A stretch of 64,000 bases of DNA from CAVTWD01 sp963738325 (GTDB taxonomy: Bacteria > Actinomycetota > Acidimicrobiia > Acidimicrobiales > Ilumatobacteraceae). Below the pieces are notes generated by a model that saw only the letters and a list, made by a program, of their open reading frames with translations, was not told the origin of the DNA and made no database searches. Every line of letters starts with the position of its first letter. The first letter of the stretch is position 1. Below, piece after piece: positions 10,370 to 20,699 of this stretch. The stretch lies in contig CAVTWD010000025.1 in the NCBI GenBank assembly GCA_963738325.1, positions 62,001 to 126,000 of the forward strand, in the 5' to 3' direction. A program made the translations under genes and the position numbers.

Positions 10370-10397
10370 GGACGCGATACGCGAGCCCGCCCGCCTC

Positions 10398-10803
10398 GTG
10401 GTCGGCCCCGGCGCTGACGTCGTTCGCCGCGAGATCGGTCCGGCCGCGTGGGCGGTGCTCGAAGTGCTGGTCAGCGCCGAGCCGACGGCCATCGACGGGT
10501 GAGTTGCTGCCGTCGCCAACGTCCGTCAGACCGCAGCGGTCCTCGGCCTGTCCAAGAACGCCGCGCACCGAGCCATCCGCCGGCTCGTCGAGGCTGGCCT
10601 CGCAGCGTCGTGCCAACACCGCGCCGACGACGGCCGCTACCTCACCGGTCGCTACCGGCTGACGATCCCGCCCGACGTGCTGGCCGTCGTCCCGGCGACC
10701 GAAACTCCCACCGCTCCTGCCGAGCCGCGACTCCCCGCATCCCGTCGACGGCCGCAGTGCCGACCACACCGGCCAGCTCGACCTGCTCCTCGACGCCGGC
10801 TGA
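10398..10803 (+). CDS. Winged-helix regulator of the element, broken
   Basis: The recognisable core is GPAAWAVLEVLVSAEP, then VRQTAAVLGLSKNAAHRAIRRLVEAGL and a wing ending GRYRLTIPPDV. This is a MarR/IclR-like winged helix-turn-helix. An in-frame TGA near 10502 and a late frame change (the end reads HTGQLDLLLDAG) break it. Genes of this type often sit between the excisionase and the relaxase in actinobacterial mobile elements and are presumed regulators. The start is uncertain; a GTG at 10398 is the best visible candidate. Confidence 0.5.
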
Positions 10804-10881
10804 TCGGACGACCCAGATGAACTCCCCGATTCGCACGACCCAGGAAGAACAGACAAGTGCCCAGCGGCAGGGAGGGAGTCC

Positions 10882-13800
10882 ATGCTGCGGGTGACGACGA
10901 TCTACGCCTCGTCCGCAGGATCGGCGGCGGCCTACTACACGAAGTACCTCGCCGACTCGCCCGGCGAGGTCCCCGGCGTCTGGACCGGGCAACAAGCCGC
11001 CGCGCTCGGCCTCGCCGGTGACGTGAGCGGGGACGATCTGCGCGTCCTGCTCGAAGGCCGCGACCCCGGATTCGGGGACACCGCTCGGGCCGACCGCTCG
11101 CTGACCGCACACTCGCCAACGGCAACGTCGTGCGTGCCGTGGCCGGGTTCGACGCGACGTTCTCGGCGCCCAAGTCGCTCAGCGTGCTGTGGGCGCTCAC
11201 CCAAGACGACCGGCTGCTCGCCGCCCACGACACCGCCGTCCACGCGGCACTCGCCCACCTCGAGCGCTACGGCGTCGACGACCCGCAGTCGCGCTCGCAC
11301 GGCGGCCGGCTGCACCCGGACACGAACGGCCTGACGATGGCGACGTTCCGCCAGACGACGTCGCGGGCCGACGACCCACAGATCCACACCCACGCCGTGA
11401 TCTCGGCCAAGGTCCAGACCGCCGACGGCCGCTGGTTGGCGCTCGACGCCCGGTACCTGAAGCGCTACCAGCGCATGCTCGGCGGCCTCTACCAGTCGGT
11501 GCTGCGCAACGAACTCACCCACCAGCTCGGCGTCGCCTGGTCACCGATCGCACACGGCCAAGCCGAGGTGCTCGGCGTCCCGGTCGAGCTGTGCGAGCAG
11601 TTCTCGAAGCGCTCCACCCAAGTCGAGCGCGCGATCGCCGACAAGCGCGACGAGTTCATCGCCCGCCAAGGCCGCGACCCGACACCGGTGGGAACTCGCC
11701 GCCCTCAACCGCGAAGCCGCGGCCGACACTCGCATCGACCAAGACCGGCAACGCCGTCACCGACCTGACGACACGGTGGATCGACCGAAGCCGCCGCACT
11801 CGGCTGGACCGGCACCGACGTCCTCGCCGCCGCGGTCGACGCCGGCGCGCGAGCAGCCGGCGGCGGCTCCCACCGTCGACGTCGACGAGATCGTCGATGC
11901 GCTGTCGAGCGGGCGGCTCGACCTGGAACCGAGCCGACGTCCTGTCCGCGCTGTGCGACGTCGCGGCCACCGACGCCGAGGTCGACGGTGATGCGGTGGG
12001 CAGCGATCGCTGGAGCGGGTCAGCCGACGAGGTGATCGGTCGCTGCGTCGAACTCGATCCCACCGAGACGACCGGGCCCCGCCGTCGATCCGACGGCCGC
12101 TCGTTGTGGATCGAGCCGACCGCGCCGCACCTCACCACCGAGTGCGATCCTCGCCGAGGAGGAACTCGTCCTCAGTCTGGGCGCTCGACGCGCAGGCCGA
12201 CCCGACCCGTCACCGTCGCGAGCGTCGACGTCGGCGGACTCGACGTGCTCCAGGCCGACGCCGCCGCAGCGGTCGCTGGCCACGACCGCCTCGTGCTCGT
12301 CGTCGGTCCGGCAGGCGCCGGCAAGACGACCACGCTCGCGCGCCGCGGTCGACGACCTCACGGCGACACGAGCGCGATGTGTTCGGCGTCGCGCCGTCGG
12401 CCAAGGCCGCCCGTGTGCTCGAACGCGAGACCGGGATGCCGTGCCGACACGATCGCCAAGCTGCTCCACGAGTGGCAGCGCACCGACCGACCACCCGTCG
12501 CCCAGCTACCGGCTCCCGCGCGGGACGACCGTGATCGTCGACGAAGCCGGCATGGTCGGCACCCCGCGCCCTCGCTCGGCTGGCCACGCTCGCCGACTGC
12601 CCACCACTGGCGACTCGCCCTCGTCGGTGACCCCCACCAACTCCAAGCCGTCGGCCGAGGCGGACTGTTCCACGAACTCTGCGCCACCGGCCGCATCCAC
12701 GAACTGCACCGCATCCACCGCTTCACCGACCGAGTGGGAAGCCGCCGCATCCCTGCAACTGCGACACGGCGACCCACGCGCGCTGCGACGCCTACGTCGA
12801 CACACGGCCGAGTCGTCGCCGGCACCTTCGACGAGCACCTCGCCACGCATCGCCGACCGCTGGATCGAGCACCACCGCCAGCGGCGGCACCGTCGCCGTC
12901 GTGGCCTCGACCAACGAACACGTCGACGCGATCAACGCCGCCGATCCAACAGTCCGGCATCGACCTCGGCCAGCTCGACGCAGCGGTCGAACGCGGCGAT
13001 CGCGCGGTGGCGAGCGAGCCAGGTCGGCGACATCGTCGTCACCCGCCGCAACGACCGGCGGATCACCACCGACGACGGCGAACCGATCCGCAACCGCGAA
13101 CTGCTGGACCGTCACCGGCGTCGGCGACGACGGCTCGCTGACCGTGACCGCGAACGCGAGGACACGGCACCGCCGTCCTCCCCGCCGAGTACGTCGCGCG
13201 AGCACGTCCGGCTCGGCTACGCCGCCACCGAACACGGCAACCAATCCGACACCGACCACCGTCGGCATCGAACTCGTCTCCCCGCGACCACCCGCCGCGG
13301 CGCTGTACGTCGGAGCTCACCCGGGGCCGCGAGGACAACAGCGTCCTGCGTCGTCACCGACAGCCACGACCTCGACGAAGCCCGCGACATCCTCGAACGG
13401 ATCATCGCCGTCGATCGCGCCGACGTCCCCGCCACCACCCAACGCCGCGAGCTCGCCGCCGCCGACCGCAGCCCAGGCCGACAACAGCCTCGCTGCGACG
13501 TACCCGACTGGCTGCCGGACCTCCGGACCGACATCGCCCAGCAAGTCTTCGCCGTCGAGCAGCGCGGCGTCGAGCAGCAGGCCGAGCTGCGCTCGCTGCG
13601 GAACCAACTCGCCGTCGGCGAACAGGAGCAAGCCCGAGCGCAACGCCGCCTCGACCCGCACCAGCCGGGACTCGACGCAGCGCACGCCGCGACCCGAGCC
13701 GCGCAGGAGCGAGCATGGGTGATCTTCGGACGGTCCCTCCACCTCAAGGGCCGTCGCCGTCGCGCGGCCGACCGCGAACACCGCAACGCTCAGCAAGAAC

Positions 13801-14210
13801 TCGCCGAGGCGAAGCAACACGAGGCAGCCCGCCAGAATGCCGCTGCTCCGGCCCGCGACACCGTCCACGTCGCGGCCGCGAGGGTCAGCAAGGTGCGCCA
13901 AGAGATCCGTTCGATCGAGGTCTTCCAACGCTGGGACAGCTCCGTCGAACGAGCGGACGAACTCCGGGCAGTGCTCCGAGCGATCGACGACTGGGAGCAT
14001 TGGGCCACCGGCCAGCCGATGCGACCTGCTCGGATCGTGGGTGTCATCGAGTCGCTGCGCGCCGAAGCGGTGTCCGATCACCCCGACTGCGCGGCCTTGG
14101 CAACAGCCGTCGAGCGCTGGGCCCGGCCTCGAGGGATCGTCCCTCCTGGTCCGGCCGTCACCATGCCGCAACCGCCAGCGCCGGCACCTTCGTTCGGTAT
14201 CGAGCTGTGA
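10882..14210 (+). CDS. MobF-family relaxase with TraA-like helicase domain, many frameshifts
   Basis: The N-terminal relaxase begins MLRVTTIYASS and has the paired tyrosines AAAYYTKYL at residues 17-19, the FDATFSAPKSLSVLW segment and the metal-binding motif IHTHAVISAKV. A RecD/TraA-like helicase follows with Walker A GPAGAGKTT and the ALVGDPHQLQAVGRGG motif. The C-terminal domain is long and helical and reads cleanly from about 13355 to the stop at 14210. At least ten frame changes lie between 11100 and 13350. GGAGGGAG precedes the ATG at 10882. The enzyme would nick the transfer origin and unwind the strand for mobilisation. No secretion genes accompany it. Confidence 0.85.
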
Positions 14211-14315
14211 CGACGCCGGAACTCCGTAGCACCCCCTTGTCATGATCATCTGCGCACGACGGCGCGATCGGTCCCTGGGACCCTCCGGTACCACGAGTAG
14301 TTTCGGGGGTGCGCG

Positions 14316-16021
14316 ATGGCCGGTCGCGGCGATCCAACCGTTCAGCAGATGTCCCTTGATCTGGGCCTAGGAGACGACGCCGAGGTGTACGCAGTCGACG
14401 AGACCGACGAGCACGGCGAGGTCTTCACCCGTCGCTGGGTCGTCGAACTGATCCTCGACCTCGTCGGTTACACGAGCCGACCGCGACCTTGCCGCGCATG
14501 GTTGGCGTCGAGCCGTCGTGCGGGCGGGGCGTTCCTCGTGCCGATGACCGAGCGGCTGGTCGAGTCGTGCCGTCGTCACGGGAGGCCACTCACCGACAGC
14601 AGCGGCTGCGCTTCGCGCCTTCGACCTGCTGCCGGGCAACGTCGGAGCTGGCGCAGAAGGCCGTCGTCAAAGTGCTCACCGACGAGGGCGTCGATGGCGC
14701 CACTGCACCGCAGCGTCGCCGAGTGCGTTCGCTCGGCGACTTCCTGCTCTCGGAACACGACCTCGACGCCGTCGGGGACTTCGTGTCGGCAACCCGCCGT
14801 ACATCCGGCTCGAGGACGTGCCAGGCGGCGGGGCGCGGCCTACCGGCGTGCTTGCCCGACGATGCGTGGGCGCAGCCGACATCTTCGTCGGCTTCATCGA
14901 GAGCGGGCTGCGGATGCTGCGGCCTGACGGGGTGCTCGGGTTCATCGTCGCCGACCGCTGGATGCACAACCAGTACGGCGCTGACCTTCGTCAGTCTCGT
15001 CGCTGACGACTTCGCGGTCGAAACGGTCGGTCGAGATGCACGACGTCGACGCGTTCGAGGAGAGGTCTCGGCCTACCCGCGGTCACCGTCATCCGACGGA
15101 GCCGGCAGGCCCGTCGGTGGTCGCCAACGCTCCAGTTCATTCGGCGCCACCGCAGCAGCGACTTCAGCAGGTGGGCCGCTCGCGGCAAGCGGCCTCGGTC
15201 GCCGGCGGTCACCGCCAGGGTTGCCGACTTGGTTCGACGTCGAGCACATCGTGGCCGTCGGGCAATCCCGGCCAACCTCGCGCTGCTCGCCGACCTCGAG
15301 CGGCGCTTCCCACCGCTCGAGGATCCGGCGACCGGCACCCGGTCGGCATCGGCGTCGCCACCGGCAACGACTCGGTCTACCTCACCAACGACCCGAACCT
15401 CGTCGAGCCGGAGCGGCTGTTGCCGATGCTGATCACCCGCGACACCGACACCGGCGACGCCCGGTGGTCGGGCACCTACCTCGTCAACCCCTGGAAGGAC
15501 GGCGGGCTGGTCGCTCGCGCGACTACCCGCGGCTCGCGCGCTACCTCGGGAGTTGGCACGCGCGAAGTCAAGGGCCGCCACGTCGCGCAGAAGAACCCCG
15601 ACACGCTGGTACCGGACGATCGACCGAGTCGACCCGAGGCTGCTCCAGCGGCCCAAGCTGGTCATCCCGGACTTGAAGGCGCACATCCACCCGGTGCTCG
15701 ATCGCGGCGAGACCTACCCACACCACAGCCTCTACGTCGTCACCTCCGACAGCTGGGACCTCGAGGTGCTCGGTGGCTTGCTGCTGTCGAGATATCGCCG
15801 AGCTGTTCGTCGCCAGGTACTGCGTCCGGATGCGCGGCGGGTGCTACCGCTTCCAGGCCCAGTACCTCCGCCGCATCCGGGTACCTGAACCGTCGCAGCC
15901 GTCGGCTCGTACTCGACGCGAGTTGGCGAGGGCGTTCGGTGAGCGCGACCGCGAGCGTGCCTTCCTCGCTGCGCGAGCGGCATACGGCCTCGCGCAGAGC
16001 ACCATCGTGGCGACTCCCTAG
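14316..16021 (+). CDS. Eco57I/TaqI-like N6-adenine DNA methyltransferase, many frameshifts
   Basis: Read across frames, the protein has the SAM-binding motif VEPSCGRGAFLVPM, the catalytic NPPY motif (14791-14802, followed by IRLED), then ADIFVGFIESGLRMLRPDG and FIVADRWM. The C-terminal specificity region has WYRTIDRVDPRLLQRPKLVIPDLK and ends FLAARAAYGLAQS. This is the Eco57I-type methylase layout with a TaqI-like C terminus. At least six frame changes are present. The stop lies 18 bp before the next gene, so the two probably form a restriction-modification operon. Confidence 0.82.
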
Positions 16022-16039
16022 GCAGCAGACTCCATACGT

Positions 16040-17008
16040 ATGGCAAAGCTCGACCGGTTCGACCCGCTGATCCCTGCCGAGCCATGGGTCAACCCATGGC
16101 AACCTGACGGCAGCTTCGAGGTCGATCAGGTCATGCTTCGCACTCTGCTCGGCGCGGCGGTCGGCACGAGCCAGGCCTCCGGAACCGTCGCTGCCGCCGT
16201 TGACGTCTGGGCAGCTGAAGAACTACGACGTGCCGGCTACGACGCCGACGAGGTGTGGCCTCGGCGAACGGCACCCCGTGTCCTGCCGCGCGACGTCCGC
16301 AACTTCGTACGGCAGGGAATGACGAAGGCGCTCCGTCAGCAGGTCGAGGCGCGCTACGCCTCGTCCGGCGCACGGAACGCGCTGCCCGCTGAGGCCAACG
16401 TGATGGGCAGCGCCTACTCGAAGCAGGCCGACGTGGTCGTCGCGTCGTGGGCTGCTGGCGTGGAGCTGCTCATCTCGACAAAGACGATGCTGTCGAGCTA
16501 CCAGAAGAACCTTCGCAACAGATTCGAGGAGGGGTACGGCGACGCGAAGAACCTTCGCGGTCGGCATCCGCTGGCTGCTCTTGGCTTCGTGTTCATCGTG
16601 GGCAGCGACATTCCACCGGTCTCGCTTGAGTTCGCCATCGACATGCTCCGCAAGCTGACCACCGAGCCAGATGTGTACGACTGTGCGTGTCTGATCGTCG
16701 TGGAGGGTGCTGGTGGAACTGTCGAGGAACCGACCGGCGACGACCGAGACATCGACGAAGAGCCCACGGCGTTGCTGAACCTTCCCGAGGTCGACGACGC
16801 CGAGGGCGCGGTCGACCAGGAGGCTGAAGTTCCGGTCGTCTCCGCCGATGTCGCGCTCGACCCCGAGCTGACACCTCAAGATCTGTCGGCCGGCCGGTTC
16901 TTTCAGACGCTCGTCGGCGCTGCGCTTGGTCGCATGCCGGTGGCCGTGTACCCCGAGGTCCGGCAACACCGCGCCTCGGTGTTAGCGGATCCACCGGCGC
17001 CCGTTTGA
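16040..17008 (+). CDS. Putative restriction endonuclease partner of the methyltransferase
   Basis: This intact 322-residue protein follows the methylase by 18 bp. No family is recognised with certainty. The segment around residues 130-160 (GSAYSKQADVVV, then ELLISTKTM and a conserved-looking NLRNRFEEGYGDAKNL) resembles a PD-(D/E)xK nuclease core: aspartate in QADVVV, lysine in STK, with serine where E or Q is usual. The C-terminal third is acidic (EEPTGDDRDIDEEP). The gene order makes it the likely cleavage subunit. It could instead be a specificity or accessory protein. Unlike its neighbours it has no frameshift. Confidence 0.55.
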   Translation: MAKLDRFDPLIPAEPWVNPWQPDGSFEVDQVMLRTLLGAAVGTSQASGTVAAAVDVWAAEELRRAGYDADEVWPRRTAPRVLPRDVRNFVRQGMTKALRQQVEARYASSGARNALPAEANVMGSAYSKQADVVVASWAAGVELLISTKTMLSSYQKNLRNRFEEGYGDAKNLRGRHPLAALGFVFIVGSDIPPVSLEFAIDMLRKLTTEPDVYDCACLIVVEGAGGTVEEPTGDDRDIDEEPTALLNLPEVDDAEGAVDQEAEVPVVSADVALDPELTPQDLSAGRFFQTLVGAALGRMPVAVYPEVRQHRASVLADPPAPV

Positions 17009-17047
17009 CCGGCGAGAGGCAGCGCCCCTGCTCAGAGGGTTCGTCCG

Positions 17048-17260
17048 CTATGCAGTCTTGAGCGCGTCGTCGACAGGGACGAGACGGTCAAGAAAGTCCG
17101 CGACGGCGCGGTTGATCAGAAGATTGGCGCTCACGTTTCGGAGCCGGGCCTCCGCCTTTAGGCGTTCATCGAGCGCGGGTTCAAGGCGGACTGCTTTGGT
17201 CACTCGGTGACCGAACTCCGCAGGGCGACCGGGTGATCGAGGAGATGAGGTCTGCTCCAT
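17048..17260 (-). CDS. Small ribbon-helix-helix protein
   Basis: This is a 70-residue protein with FGHRVTKAVRLEPALDERLKAEARLRNVSANLLINRAVADFL. This is a CopG/Arc-like ribbon-helix-helix: one strand (TKAVRLE) then two helices. Longer upstream starts are possible, but the ATG at 17260 gives the usual length. It is convergent with the nuclease gene. It may regulate element genes; no toxin partner is seen beside it. Confidence 0.65.
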   Translation of the reverse strand: MEQTSSPRSPGRPAEFGHRVTKAVRLEPALDERLKAEARLRNVSANLLINRAVADFLDRLVPVDDALKTA

Positions 17261-17579
17261 GCTGTCGAGCTTAGTTACATGACTGTCATTTGTGGTGGAT
17301 ACCTCGCGATTTCGCGCGTATTCGCGAAGATTTGTGGCATCACATACCCGCTGGATCAGCCACCATCCCTCAGAGGTAGGCACTCGACCGGCTACGGTCG
17401 GCGTCGTGGTCACGCATGCCCACACGAGCGAAGCCCAGGCCAACCGGAGTCGACCTGGGCTTGCTCGGATCGTCGTTGACGACCGCTAGGAACTCCCACC
17501 GTAGCCCGGCTGCCGGGGAGAGGTGTTAAGGGCGACCCGAGGCTCGCAAACCCTCGGCTCCGGAGAAAGGGGCGTAGTC
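17261..17579. other. No gene seen
   Basis: This 319-bp stretch between the ribbon-helix-helix gene and the small YjzC-like gene has no reading frame with convincing codon use or motif. It may hold promoters for both genes. Confidence 0.5.
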
Positions 17580-17759
17580 GTGGTGACTCGCTCCCAAGTG
17601 CCCATCGGAACCACGGCTCGTACCGGCGAGCGCTGCCCAGAAAGCGGTGAGTGGCACGTGGTCGGATATCCGACCACGAGCGCTCCCATCGCGAAGGGCA
17701 ACGTCATGCCGCCGTACGACGGCAAGGCCGTGAACTGGCGGCTCGCCCGGTACATCTGA
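17580..17759 (+). CDS. Small YjzC-like protein
   Basis: This is a protein of about 59 residues with TGERCPESGEWHVVGYP, IAKGNVMPPYDGKAVNWRL. The pattern (P-x-S-G-x-W near the start, KG-x-x-x-PP in the middle, W-x-L near the end) is that of the small YjzC/DUF-like family of unknown function. Two GTG codons at 17580 and 17583 follow a purine-rich GGAGAAAGGGG, which decides the start. It is the last gene before attR and is followed at once by a strong hairpin. Confidence 0.6.
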   Translation: MVTRSQVPIGTTARTGERCPESGEWHVVGYPTTSAPIAKGNVMPPYDGKAVNWRLARYI

Positions 17760-17765
17760 TGGAGG

Positions 17766-17796
17766 TGCGGCCGGCTCCGTCGGGGAGCCGGCCGCA
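17766..17796 (+). terminator. Hairpin terminator, 13-bp stem
   Basis: TGCGGCCGGCTCC pairs perfectly with GGAGCCGGCCGCA around a GTCGG loop, 6 bp after the stop of the small gene. There is no T-tract, as is common in GC-rich actinobacteria. Confidence 0.75.
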
Positions 17797-17806
17797 TCGG
17801 CACCAG

Positions 17807-17850
17807 CTTCTACCGGAACTTCTACCGGACGGGTTGAAATCCGGTAGAAG
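17807..17850 (+). repeat. CTTCTACC repeats, two direct and one inverted, at right end of the element
   Basis: CTTCTACC occurs at 17807-17814 and 17819-17826 (12 bp apart), and its complement GGTAGAAG at 17843-17850, about 95-140 bp inside attR. These match the octamers at 6013-6031 and are candidate integrase arm sites. Confidence 0.65.
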
Positions 17851-17944
17851 TGGCCAGCACCGTCCAACACGCCGATTCATGAAACCGCAGGTCAGCGGCC
17901 CGTTCCAGCAGCGACCATCATCGATGAACACCGCTGAAATCGGA

Positions 17945-17966
17945 GTTCAAGTCCCCCCTCGCCCAC
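17945..17966 (+). repeat. attR-type direct repeat
   Basis: This 22-bp copy of the tRNA-Leu 3' end is identical to 5942-5963. No tRNA body precedes it, which marks the right boundary of the integrated element. Confidence 0.92.
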
Positions 17967-18176
17967 GACGAGGCCCCTCGCGCAAAGGGTTCCTTCGCGC
18001 GCGGAAACTCCGACTCCCACCGGATCTCTACTCGCGTGGGCGAGTTGGACGTGCGTCGGAATCCTCGGGAGCTAGCGGCACGAGGCCAGCGGGTTCACCA
18101 CCGGGCGCCCGGATCGCTCGCGGAACCCCGCCGGGCATGCCTGCCGGACGAGCCCGCCCGTCCTATGGTCCGCACC

Positions 18177-19985
18177 ATGGCCAAGCGAGGACGACACGGA
18201 CGGCACCCAAAGGGTGGACGGGTCACCCCGAGGAGCACGCAGCCGCCCGGCTATGGCAGCTCGAGTTGGTCGACGCCGTCGTGGGACGCCGAGCCCGACC
18301 TGTTGCGAGAGGTCCGCGGGCGGCTGCGGTCGGGTGAGCCGCTCGACTTGCTCGCCGAGGTCAGCTCGCTGCTGACGGTCGTCGACCGGCGGGAGTACGG
18401 GCTCGGCCGCCGTCCGGGCGAACCGCCATACACCTTGCGTCAACTGGTGGACTCGTTCCTCGACGTCCCGCGGCTCGAGACCTCCGCGCTGCTGGCGGTG
18501 ATCGCCGAGCTCGCCGGCGACGACGGCGTCCTGGCTGACCGCATCAGGCGGGAGCTGCCTCAGCGGGGCGATCGGCTGCCGGAGTGGCTCGCTCGTCTCG
18601 GCGAGGCCGAGGTGTACCGGGCCCAGGAGATGGTCCACGTGCTGGGGGACGGCGACAACGTCCACCTCGCCGTGCGCTTCGCCGGTGGCGCCGAGCTGAC
18701 GGCGGTCGACTGCATCGATCACAACATGGGCACACTGGTCAAGGACGCCTTCGTCGTTTCGGAGTCGCTCGCCGAGCTGGAGGTGTTCATGCGGGCGAAG
18801 GTCGACGATCCCGACACCGTGTGGCGCGACCTCGACCTCGCTGATGCCCGGACCCGTATCACCGAGGCGATCGAGCTGGCCGCGATGACCGTGCCGCCGT
18901 TCGAGACCGACACGTGGCCGATGTGCCGCCCGATCGTCGAGTGGCTCGCCCGACGGATGCCCGAGGGTGGGAGCGGGTGCGGCCGGCGCGGAGTGAGCGG
19001 GACCGCCAGCGGCTGGCCGACCGGTTCTTCACCTCACCGTTCGGCGCGCTGCTCGATGACCCCGACCACCGGGGGCTCCTCGAGTCGGTGATCTGGTTCG
19101 GCGCCGACTACGGGCCTGGCGATCCGCTGCGCTGGAGCCCCGTAGCGGTCGAGATCATCCTCGCCGACTGGATCCCGCGCAAGATCGTCGCCGACGTGAC
19201 CTACCTCTCGAAGGCGCCGGACCTGCTGCGGGCGTTCGTGCGGTTCTGTCACGCTGAGCGCGGGATCCGGGCCGGGCTGACGCTCGACACCCTCGCCACC
19301 ATCGACGCCTACGAGCCCGACTACCAGAGCACGATCCGCTCGCCGAGACCACAGGGTCCGATGGCGCTGCTCGCGGCGATGGGCGCGGTGGACCTCGACA
19401 GTCCATGGGAGATGGGTGACGACGTCGACCTACGCATCGGCCTTCGTGACCACCGGGCGTTCATGCTCGAGCTGCTGCGCGGCGCGGCCGGCAGCGACGA
19501 CGCCCTGCGCGCCCTCGGGCCCACTGCCCGACGAGGACTTCGACTGGACCGCCATCGCCGACGACGTCCACGACAAGGTCGCCGACGTGCTCTCGCGCTG
19601 CGATCGGTGCTGCGACGAGCTGCTCGATGTGGAGTACCGGACCGCCTGCCGCCGGCTGCTCGCCCGCGCCGCGGCGGGTGATCCCGCTGTGTTCCGGCGC
19701 CGGGCCAGCTCGGCCACTGCCGCGGCGGCCATCTGCTGGATCGTCGGCAAGGACAACGATCTGTTCAGCGTCGCCGGCGGCCGCATGCTCGTGAAGGACC
19801 TGATGGCGCACTTCGGGCTCGCACAGGGCGGCGTGTCACAGCGGGCGGAGACGTTGATGAAGGCCGCCGGTTTCGATCCGTTCGGGCGGGGCTGGGAGCT
19901 CCGGCTCGGTTCGCCGGAGCTGCTCGTCTCGCGACGTCGGCGGCGGATCATCGAGCTCCGCGACGAGTACCTGAGCGACGACTGA
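18177..19985 (+). CDS. Hypothetical protein with DUF6398-like C-terminal domain, two frameshifts
   Basis: This large soluble protein of about 600 residues has a basic N terminus (MAKRGRHGRHPKGG). The C-terminal domain matches DUF6398 as I know it: YRTACRRLLARAA, RRRASSATAAAAICWIVGK, VKDLMAHFGLAQGGVSQRAE, then SPELLVSRRRRRIIELRDEYL. The SQRAETLMKAAGF part looks like a helix-turn-helix. Frame changes fall near 18950 and near 19520. The function is unknown. It is the first gene to the right of the mobile element and is not clearly linked to its neighbours. Confidence 0.65.
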
Positions 19986-20058
19986 GCCGGCCCGCCCGTC
20001 GCGGCGGCCTCGGCTGTCCGAGGAGGTCGCAGGCCTCGGGTGTCCCGGGAGGCGGCGA

Positions 20059-20367
20059 TCAGCACCCAGTGGCATCGCGCAGGCGTTGGCACGCCTGGCT
20101 CATCCGGGCCGGGCTGAGTTGCACCACCTGGCGACGGAACACCTCGCGCGGAATGGTGTGGATGTTGTCGAAGTTCACGACGCAGTCAGTCGGGACGCCG
20201 TCTTCGCGGGCCGTCAATTCCAGCTCCGACACGAGCCCCCGAACCGTTCTGGTCAACGTCGCGATTACGACCGAGCCCATGCGGTCGGCAACCGGATCGC
20301 GAGTCAGCACGCGGACCGGACGATCTCCCCCCGGCGTTGCCGCGAACCCGATCTCACCGCGCTGCAT
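20059..20367 (-). CDS. mazF: MazF/PemK-type endoribonuclease toxin
   Basis: This 102-residue protein starts MQRGEIGFAATPGGDRPVRVLTRD and has VVIATLTRTVRG and the NFDNIHTIPREVF segment typical of MazF. It would cleave mRNA when free of antitoxin. Its start overlaps the end of the antitoxin gene by 14 bp, the normal arrangement of this toxin-antitoxin type. Confidence 0.9.
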   Translation of the reverse strand: MQRGEIGFAATPGGDRPVRVLTRDPVADRMGSVVIATLTRTVRGLVSELELTAREDGVPTDCVVNFDNIHTIPREVFRRQVVQLSPARMSQACQRLRDATGC

Positions 20368-20605
20368 CGACCCAGTCCGCCCAATCCTCAGCCGGGCCCC
20401 AGTCGGCGATGCCCGCGAGCGCTGCTTCGGCGGTGGTCAGCGGCTGTGTCTGCCACGTCGCCGCGTCGTGCCCGGAGGCCAGACGGACGAGGTGGCAATG
20501 CAGCGCCTGCCGGAGGAGCTCCGACTTGTCGATCCCGAGGGTGTCGGCCCACCGCTGAGCTTGGACCGCTTCGCCGTCGTCCACTCGGAAGCTGAGCGTC
20601 GTCAC
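20354..20605 (-). CDS. Ribbon-helix-helix antitoxin of the MazF pair
   Basis: This 83-residue protein starts at a GTG (20605) as TTLSFRVDDGEAVQAQRWADTLGIDKSELLRQALHCHL, a ribbon-helix-helix DNA-binding domain. The acidic, tryptophan-rich tail (WGPAEDWADWVDAAR) is suited to wrapping the toxin. The longer ATG start at 20659 adds a basic stretch with no family support. The pair would autoregulate through the ribbon-helix-helix domain. Confidence 0.85.
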   Translation of the reverse strand: MTTLSFRVDDGEAVQAQRWADTLGIDKSELLRQALHCHLVRLASGHDAATWQTQPLTTAEAALAGIADWGPAEDWADWVDAAR

Positions 20606-20699
20606 ACAACGATGATACGCCGTATGACGCCGCTGCCGCCGCGACGGGACGTTCAACACCGCTATTGAGCGTCACAGGATTCGGGCTAGCGTCGCCGAA

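Noticed and set aside
11189..13141. A 650-codon Arg/Pro-rich open frame within the relaxase region
   Set aside because: It is an out-of-frame reading of the relaxase; only its later part, with the Walker A motif, is the true frame for a short stretch.
10882..14210. A self-transmissible conjugative element
   Set aside because: Only a relaxase is present; no coupling protein or type IV secretion genes lie within the att boundaries.
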